NCBI RefSeq assembly: GCF_026586625.1
Contig: NZ_JAODIW010000008.1
Location: 204,382 to 268,381 of the forward strand
Reading direction: 5' to 3'
Source: Halobium salinum
GTDB lineage: Archaea > Halobacteriota > Halobacteria > Halobacteriales > Haloferacaceae
DNA length: 64,000 nucleotides
Positions within the stretch are counted from its first letter, which is position 1. Each line of letters begins with the position of its first letter. A program made the translations under genes and the position numbers. Positions 59,223 to 64,000 of this stretch are shown here, in pieces. A model generated the notes under the pieces. That model had not been told where the DNA came from. It worked only from the letters and a program-made list of their open reading frames with translations, and did no database searches.

Positions 59223-59620
59223 TGTCCTCGTCCGGGAGCACCTACGGTGACATTCACCGGTACGAGCCGGCCCGCGAGAGCACGGCGGCGGCCATCGCCA
59301 TCGTCCTCCTGACGATTATCGAGGTCGTCTTCGTGTTCATGTTCACCTACGGGCTGGTGACGGGGTGGGCGCTGACGGACATCGGGAACATGTTCCTCGG
59401 CGCCGTGTTGGCCGTCATCTTCATCGACCTGGCGTTCATTCTCGGCCTGTATCGCAAGGAGTTCCTCCCCGACGTGATGATCGTGAAGAAGCGTCGGCGC
59501 AAGTGGGAGGACCTCTACATCCGCGGGGACCAGGTAGACGGCGAGTCCCTCACGGGTGGCGAAGACGGCGGTCCCTGGGAGACGGTGAAGCGCGCCGTCT
59601 ACCCGTACTACAAGCGGTGA
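59222..59620 (+). CDS. Two-helix membrane protein of the bc-type locus (DUF7318-like)
   Basis: 132 aa. Two membrane helices (AAAIAIVLLTIIEVVFVFMFTYGLV; MFLGAVLAVIFIDLAFILGLYR), then a charged C-terminal domain (VKKRRRKWEDLYIRGDQVDGESLTGGEDGGPWETVKRAVYPYYKR). It is translationally coupled to the halocyanin gene (one-base overlap) and followed five bases later by cytochrome b, so it is almost certainly a subunit or assembly factor of the complex. I recall it as DUF7318. Confidence 0.7.
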   Translation: MSSSGSTYGDIHRYEPARESTAAAIAIVLLTIIEVVFVFMFTYGLVTGWALTDIGNMFLGAVLAVIFIDLAFILGLYRKEFLPDVMIVKKRRRKWEDLYIRGDQVDGESLTGGEDGGPWETVKRAVYPYYKR

Positions 59621-59624
59621 TCCG

Positions 59625-60443
59625 ATGAGCTTAGAGAAGAAAGACGACCACGACCACGGCGGGTGGATGAAGACGAAGGACCTCACTCCCATCGAGAAGG
59701 GGTTCCTCACCACGCTCATCTACCTCGACAAGCGGCTTCGCATCGTCGATTATCTGGAGATCATGGAGAACCTCTACTACAAGGTCAACCTCCAGATGCC
59801 GAAGAGTCACACCGAGCAGTACAACCTGGACAACAAGTTCTGGTACTGGTACCCGCTGTACACGCTCGGGCTGTTCTCGACGCTCGCCTACGGCGTCGCG
59901 GCCATATCGGGCGCCATACTGGGGTTCTACTACTCCCCGTCGACGGCGGCCGGCGCCTGTGCGAGCGAGATCAGCGGCGCGACGGTCAGTTACTGCTCTA
60001 TCGCGTTCATCATGCGGGACCTCCAGTTCGGGTTCATGCTGCGGTCGGTCCACCGGTGGTCCGCACAGGTGATGGTCGCGGCCGTGTTCCTGCACATGCT
60101 CCGCGTCTACTTCACCGGCTCCTACAAGGAGCCCCGCGAGCTGAACTGGATTCTCGGCATCGTCCTCATCAGCCTCACAATGGTGTTCGGGTACACGGGC
60201 TACCTGCTCCCGTGGGACCAGCTCGCCTTCTGGGCCGGCCAGATCGGCGTCGAGATGTCGCTCTCGATTCCGCTCGCCGGCGAGTGGGTCGCCCAGCTCC
60301 TGTTCGGCGGCTTCACCTTGAGCCAGTCGACGCTGATGCGGATGTACATCATCCACGTGTTCCTGTTGCCGTTCGTGGTGACGACGCTCATCGCCATCCA
60401 CATCGGCATCGTCTGGATGCAGGGCATCGCGGAACCCCACTGA
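59625..60443 (+). CDS. petB: Cytochrome b N-terminal (b6-like) subunit
   Basis: 272 aa di-heme quinol-oxidising subunit. Heme ligands follow the b6 spacing: H143-x13-H157 and H244-x14-H259. SVHRWSAQVMVAAVFLHMLR and GYTGYLLPWDQLAFWAG (Qo site region) are diagnostic. The N-terminal 25 residues are charged. It works with the downstream C-terminal cytochrome b subunit and takes electrons from menaquinol. No Rieske protein gene is seen nearby. Confidence 0.95.
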   Translation: MSLEKKDDHDHGGWMKTKDLTPIEKGFLTTLIYLDKRLRIVDYLEIMENLYYKVNLQMPKSHTEQYNLDNKFWYWYPLYTLGLFSTLAYGVAAISGAILGFYYSPSTAAGACASEISGATVSYCSIAFIMRDLQFGFMLRSVHRWSAQVMVAAVFLHMLRVYFTGSYKEPRELNWILGIVLISLTMVFGYTGYLLPWDQLAFWAGQIGVEMSLSIPLAGEWVAQLLFGGFTLSQSTLMRMYIIHVFLLPFVVTTLIAIHIGIVWMQGIAEPH

Positions 60444-60447
60444 TACC

Positions 60448-61284
60448 ATGACCGACCAAGACACCACCACCGACACCCCGAACCGCCGTCTCGTCACCGA
60501 CGGCGGCACGGACGCGGACGAAGAAGCACAGCCCGACGGCGGGGAGGACGTGCAGGCCGACGGCTCCGGTATCGTCGCCCCCGACGACGAGACGCCGACG
60601 TGGCGCGAGCGCAAGGAGCGGAAGGTCGGCCTCTCGCGGCTGACCTACGAGTACTTCGAGCGCGCCCGCCGTGAGGACCAGGACCTGCGCCAGGAGTCGA
60701 CGTACGTCGAGCGCGACGTGCTCGCCTTCCCGACGTGGCCCCACGAGACGGTCCGGAACCTCTCCATCGCGGCGATGTTCGTCGGGATGATTCTGTTCCT
60801 CTCGGCGACGCTCCCGCCGCACATCGGCAACCCGGCGAACCCGAGTTCCACGCCGGCGGTCATCCTGCCCGACTGGTATCTCTACTGGTCGTTCGGCCTG
60901 CTGAAGCTCAACCCGCTCAACCCCGAGCTCGCCATCCTCGGCGGTAGCAAGCTGATGGCGGACCGCACCTACGGCGTGCTGGCGAACGTCGTCGTCGTCG
61001 GGTTCGTGGCCATCGTCCCCTTCCTCAACAAGGGGTCCGCGCGCCGCCCCGTCGAGCAGCCGTTCTGGGCCGCGGTCGGCGTCTTCGGCGTCGTGTTCGC
61101 GTTCACCATCTCGGCGCTGTCGGTGAAGAACCTCATCCCGATGAACGTCGACCTGCTGTTCGACCTGACGTTCCTCCTGCCCGTCGTCGCCGGCGTCATC
61201 ACCTACGCCGTCCTCAAGACGATGCGCGAGGGGTACATGTACGACCTCAACCGTCGGTACTACCGGCTCCGGCCCCCGAAGTGA
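60448..61284 (+). CDS. petD: Cytochrome b C-terminal (subunit IV-like) subunit
   Basis: 278 aa. An acidic N-terminus (1-60) is followed by three or four membrane helices. PDWY (141-144) in ILPDWYLYWSFGLLKLNPLNPELAILGG is the quinol-site PEWY variant with Asp. The split between the N- and C-terminal halves of cytochrome b is as in b6f-type complexes. Starts five bases after petB stop. Confidence 0.92.
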   Translation: MTDQDTTTDTPNRRLVTDGGTDADEEAQPDGGEDVQADGSGIVAPDDETPTWRERKERKVGLSRLTYEYFERARREDQDLRQESTYVERDVLAFPTWPHETVRNLSIAAMFVGMILFLSATLPPHIGNPANPSSTPAVILPDWYLYWSFGLLKLNPLNPELAILGGSKLMADRTYGVLANVVVVGFVAIVPFLNKGSARRPVEQPFWAAVGVFGVVFAFTISALSVKNLIPMNVDLLFDLTFLLPVVAGVITYAVLKTMREGYMYDLNRRYYRLRPPK

Positions 61285-61410
61285 CGTAAGGGCGCCGCCG
61301 TCTCGAGTCGGCTCACCTGCCGCACCCGCCTCCCCTCTCGCTCGGTCGTCGTCCCGGCGGACGCGACGACGAACGAAGTACCGAAGTACCGCCGCCCCTT
61401 CTATCGACAC

Positions 61411-61872
61411 ATGAGTACCGACCCGTCGAGCGAGTCGTCCGCCCCCGGGACGGCCGGAGGGGAGGCGGCCGCTGGCGAGGCGTCCGGCGACGAACCCGCA
61501 GCCGACGAGACGCCCGACGACGAGGTGTCCGGCCCGTCCGGCCGCGGCCGACGCGACGTGGTGGTGCCGATGCGCGTGTACAAGACGGTCACCGTCTTCT
61601 CGACGCTCATCGCCGTCGTCGCCGTCGTCCTCGGGTTCGTCCTCATCGACGCGGCGACGCTGGGAGTGAGCTTCCTGCGTAGCTTCGTCGTGTTCCTCCT
61701 CTCGGCGGTCGGCCTGTCCGTACCGGGGGACGTGCTGAGCGCTGTACTGGCCGCGCTGGGACTGCTCGTCATCGCCGCCGGCGCCGGCGTCTACGTCCTC
61801 GGAACGCGCTTTCGGGCGGGGGGAATGGGAAACTCTCAAGAGGACTCCGGCGAAGGTTTCGATAATGGCTGA
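61411..61872 (+). CDS. Two-helix membrane protein of the bc-type locus (DUF7315-like)
   Basis: 153 aa. A disordered acidic N-terminus (about 1-50), then a conserved VVVPMRVYKTVTVFSTLIAVVAVVLGFVLIDAATLG block and a second helix DVLSAVLAALGLLVIAAGAGVYVLGTRF. I recall it as DUF7315 in the haloarchaeal cytochrome bc cluster. It overlaps the next gene by eight bases, so the two are co-translated. Role inferred from context only. Confidence 0.65.
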   Translation: MSTDPSSESSAPGTAGGEAAAGEASGDEPAADETPDDEVSGPSGRGRRDVVVPMRVYKTVTVFSTLIAVVAVVLGFVLIDAATLGVSFLRSFVVFLLSAVGLSVPGDVLSAVLAALGLLVIAAGAGVYVLGTRFRAGGMGNSQEDSGEGFDNG

Positions 61873-62122
61873 CGAGTTCATCAAGGGGCTCGGGATATTC
61901 ACGCTCGCCGGACTGGCGTGGATGGTACTCGCCGGGTGGTACCAGACCCCGTCGTTCGAAGGTACGCAGCTCGCGGCGACGCCCGAGGAGGCCGCCAACC
62001 TGTTCGACACCATCGCTATCGGGCTCATCGACGTGATGCTGTGGTTCGCCCTCTTCGGCGCCCTCACCTTCTGGGTCATCATCCCCGCGGTCCGTGAGGG
62101 CCGCCGCGCGTTCCGCAACTGA
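61865..62122 (+). CDS. Small membrane protein of the bc-type locus (DUF7314-like)
   Basis: 85 aa with two membrane helices (FIKGLGIFTLAGLAWMVLAGWY; IGLIDVMLWFALFGALTFWVIIPAV). It starts within the end of the preceding gene. I recall it as DUF7314. It ends the plus-strand respiratory block; a supernumerary subunit is the best guess. Confidence 0.65.
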   Translation: MADEFIKGLGIFTLAGLAWMVLAGWYQTPSFEGTQLAATPEEAANLFDTIAIGLIDVMLWFALFGALTFWVIIPAVREGRRAFRN

Positions 62123-62452
62123 ACAGACTCGGCGGCGACTCCCCGACTCCCGGCCGTCGCCACCGACGCACCGTACCGACTACGCACCGCCGGTTCCCGG
62201 TTCCGTTCCCGTTCCCGTTTCTCTGCCTCCTGTCGCCACTACGAGGAGACGGTACTCACGCCCCCGACGAGCCTCGCGGTCGGGGTCGGAGACTGGTCGA
62301 CGTCGGCGAACGGTGAGAGCGGAGACGGGGAGTAGTAGTCGCCGAAGTGGGCGTCGGTCGTCGAGGTCGGAGCCGGTCGCCGAGGCCGAAGCCGGAGCCA
62401 GTCGTCGAGATGACCGACGCCGAGTCGGTAGGCGCCGTCTACGACCGCCGAT
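62123..62452. other. Intergenic region, no gene seen
   Basis: 330 bases between the plus-strand respiratory block and the minus-strand response-regulator-like gene. It contains short imperfect CCGGTTCCCG/GTTCCCGTT repeats near 62190-62220 and GTCGTCGAGGTCGGAGCCGG-type repeats near 62355-62400, but no hairpin, tRNA or convincing frame. Confidence 0.5.
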
Positions 62453-62869
62453 TCAGCCGGCTGCGCGTGCGAGCGTCTTCACCGTGCCGCGGAGTTCGGC
62501 CTTGCGGACGGGTTTCTCGAGGGTCGTGTGAGCACCGCTCGCCTGTGCTCGCTCGCGGGCCGCCGCCGGGAGACGCCCGGCGAGGACGAGAATCGGGACG
62601 CCCAGGGCCTTGATTCGTTCACAGCGTTCCCACACCGAGGGGGTGAACCCGTCGAGGTCGAGGACAACGACGCTCACGCCGTCGGAGTCGGAGAGCAGCT
62701 CGTCGAACCGCTCCAGCGTCGACGCGGTCTCGACCTCGTACCCTTCCGAGCGGAGGTACTCGGACATCAACTCGAGATTCCGCTCGCGCGTCGCGATGGT
62801 GAGGATGAGCGCGGTCCGCCCCGAGGAGTCGCTCGAGTCCGCTTCGACCGACTCGTCGGGCGTGGTCAT
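62453..62869 (-). CDS. Response-regulator receiver-domain-like protein
   Basis: 138 aa. After a disordered 15-20 residue head comes a CheY-like domain: ALILTIATRERNLELMSEYLRSEGYEVETASTLERFDELL, the phosphoacceptor strand VVVLDLDGF (Asp near residue 72), LGVPILVLAGRL and the lysine loop TLEKPVRKAEL. The N-terminal acidic pair expected after beta-1 is replaced (TIATRERN), so phosphorylation may be weak or absent. It may instead be a pseudo-receiver. It separates the bc-type genes from the next membrane gene. Confidence 0.78.
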   Translation of the reverse strand: MTTPDESVEADSSDSSGRTALILTIATRERNLELMSEYLRSEGYEVETASTLERFDELLSDSDGVSVVVLDLDGFTPSVWERCERIKALGVPILVLAGRLPAAARERAQASGAHTTLEKPVRKAELRGTVKTLARAAG

Positions 62870-63064
62870 CGGTGCCGCCTCGACGACGGCCCGTCGGGTG
62901 GCGTTCGCGTTCGGTGCGGTCCACTCGTGCCGCCGCGACGTGCCTCGGCGCCGCGACGATGCTGTAGAAGCATGTAGGTCACCCGGATACCCGGCAGTCC
63001 GAGCCCCGTGTACAAAACGTTGGTCCCCGCCTGTCGGAGCGTGCGAGAGAAGCGAGCCGCGCCG

Positions 63065-63514
63065 TCAGATGACCGCGTTCCAGAACGGTGCGATGAGGAA
63101 GAACAGCGCCTGGTAGCTGGCGTACAGGAGCACGAACACCGACGCGACGAGGCCGGCCTTCGGGCGCTCGAGCGACAAGGCGTTGCGTGCCTCCACGTTG
63201 CGCGCCTCGAACTCGAAGAAGTCCGTGATGACCATCCCGAGGACGAGCACCGACAGCACCATGCCGCCGTGTGGCGCCACGATGAGGAACATGAACGAGA
63301 CGAACAGCAACACGAGCGAGCTGACGATGTGGGGGGCGTACCAGCTCAGGTCCTCCTGACCGTCCTCGACCTGTGAGCGGTGTTTCCGGTAGCTCAGCAG
63401 GCGCGTCGCCATGTTCACCAGCACCAACACGAGCGCGGCAATCGCGATGGCCCGCTCGAAGTCGGCGAGGACGCCGACGGGGACGAGAAACTGCAGCGGT
63501 TGCATGGTCGTCAT
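63065..63514 (-). CDS. Membrane protein (DUF7313-like)
   Basis: 149 aa with four membrane helices (AIAIAALVLVLVNMATRLL; IVSSLVLLFVSFMFLIVA; GMVLSVLVLGMVITDFFEF; AGLVASVFVLLYASYQALFFLIA). I recall DUF7313 near haloarchaeal bc complexes. Its ATG at 63514 overlaps the stop of the upstream NAD-kinase-like gene (ATGA), which supports this start over one three codons later, and shows co-translation. Role unknown. Confidence 0.68.
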   Translation of the reverse strand: MTTMQPLQFLVPVGVLADFERAIAIAALVLVLVNMATRLLSYRKHRSQVEDGQEDLSWYAPHIVSSLVLLFVSFMFLIVAPHGGMVLSVLVLGMVITDFFEFEARNVEARNALSLERPKAGLVASVFVLLYASYQALFFLIAPFWNAVI

Positions 63515-64000
63515 TCGGACGAGGAGTCATTAGAGTTTTTCCAATCGCCCCGCCCCGACGACCCGGGACGGAGGTCCGGCGCGTGGACGAGCGTCGCCTG
63601 CGCGTCCGGGGAGACCGTCACCCGCTCGCCCGGGTCGACAGGTCTGACGGACCGCCCGTCGACGACGAGCGACACGTCGCCCTCGTCGCGCTCGACGGTC
63701 AGGGTCACGTCGTCGCCGGCGACCCAGCAGTCGCGGCGCGTCGCGAACGCCGAGACCGGGACGACGCTCATCCCCGCGTCGGGGGCGAGCAGGGGTCCGC
63801 CGGCGGCACGAGCGTACCCGCCGCTCCCGAGCGGGGTCGCGACGACGACCCCGTCCGCCCGGAACGACGTCACCGCCTCGCCGCCGAAGCGGACGGCGTA
63901 CTCGGAGATGCGGGCGGGTTCGGTCGTCACCAGCAACGTGTCGAGGGCGGCCTCGGTGACCGGCTCGTCCGCGACGTGCACCGACGCAGTCGGGTGATCG
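63511..64000 (-). CDS. NAD-kinase-like protein, 5' end outside the window
   Basis: At least 162 residues; the frame stays open to the window edge, so the N-terminus is missing. The C-terminal NADK domain is visible: SEYAVRFGGEAVTSFRADGVVVATPLGSGGYARAAGGPLL (D-G-V-V-V-A-T-P-x-G-S-x-x-Y motif), then VVPVSAFATRRDCWVAGDDVTL and DVSLVVDGRSVRPVDPGERVTV. It would phosphorylate NAD(H) to NADP(H). The Gly-Gly-Asp-Gly ATP motif cannot be checked here. Coupled by ATGA to the next membrane gene. Confidence 0.8.
   Translation of the reverse strand, partial: DHPTASVHVADEPVTEAALDTLLVTTEPARISEYAVRFGGEAVTSFRADGVVVATPLGSGGYARAAGGPLLAPDAGMSVVPVSAFATRRDCWVAGDDVTLTVERDEGDVSLVVDGRSVRPVDPGERVTVSPDAQATLVHAPDLRPGSSGRGDWKNSNDSSSE

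Overview
The window is a gene-dense piece of a haloarchaeal (class Halobacteria) chromosome. It is very GC-rich except for short AT islands in promoters. Its proteins are strongly acidic, with Asp/Glu-rich linkers even inside enzymes. Many genes start with ATG or GTG about 27-31 bases after a TATA-like element, which points to leaderless transcripts. The gene set is archaeal and haloarchaeal: SRP19, Gar1, Trm5, diphthine synthase, archaeosortase A with PGF-CTERM substrates, an S-layer-type glycoprotein, MC1, a proteasome-activating nucleotidase, family B DNA polymerase, Mre11/Rad50, halocyanin and bacterio-opsin-activator-type HTH proteins. No rRNA, CRISPR array, intact insertion sequence or obvious prophage was seen. 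The two tRNA genes are Thr(CGT) and Gln(TTG).

Layout. 0.1-0.6 kb: SRP19-Gar1. 0.9-4.7 kb: vitamin B12 uptake, with surface-anchored BtuF divergent from BtuCD. 4.8-8.4 kb: Trm5, tRNA-Thr, small HTH and zinc-ribbon proteins, and diphthine synthase. 8.5-12.2 kb: archaeosortase A and a large PGF-CTERM surface glycoprotein. 12.7-13.4 kb: a VapBC-type toxin-antitoxin pair. 13.4-17.5 kb: tandem VOC protein, MATE exporter, DRG GTPase. 17.7-22 kb: a heme-copper oxidase subunit I locus with small membrane partners and a stress protein. 22-27.9 kb: a branched-chain-amino-acid-type ABC operon (K-H-M-G-F order) ending in a thioredoxin-like gene. 28-37.9 kb: HAD hydrolase, GNAT-zinc-ribbon fusion, a nuclease-ligase repair pair, epimerase, HD hydrolase, AlaX, DUF3179 and MC1. 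38-39.4 kb: tRNA-Gln, a DtxR-type regulator and a ferritin-like protein. 40-43.7 kb: sufCBD. 43.9-49 kb: PolB and regulators. 49-54 kb: Rad50-Mre11 and a partner gene. 54-57.4 kb: PAN, endonuclease III and small proteins. 57.6-64 kb: a cytochrome bc-type complex using a membrane-tethered halocyanin, followed by a response-regulator-like gene, a membrane protein and a truncated NAD-kinase-like gene.

How the parts connect. ArtA (8.5 kb) is the expected processing enzyme for the two PGF-CTERM proteins in the first 12 kb. The ferritin-like/DtxR pair and sufCBD make an iron-handling block. PolB, ligase, the ligase-adjacent nuclease, Mre11-Rad50 and endonuclease III are genome-maintenance functions; PolB, the nuclease and Mre11 carry PCNA-binding-like Q-x-x-[LM]-x-x-F termini. 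The oxidase and bc-type loci are two halves of one respiratory chain.

The most unusual non-coding signals are a tandem array of hairpins whose stems differ but stay self-complementary (49.0-49.2 kb), a dispersed hairpin family with a GAGCGAAGCGAG-like loop, partial copies of both tRNA 3' ends just downstream of the genes, a palindromic TATA shared by btuF and btuC, a cluster of inverted repeats upstream of the ABC operon, and two 16-codon upstream ORFs at predicted transcription starts. DUF names are from memory and were not checked against a database.
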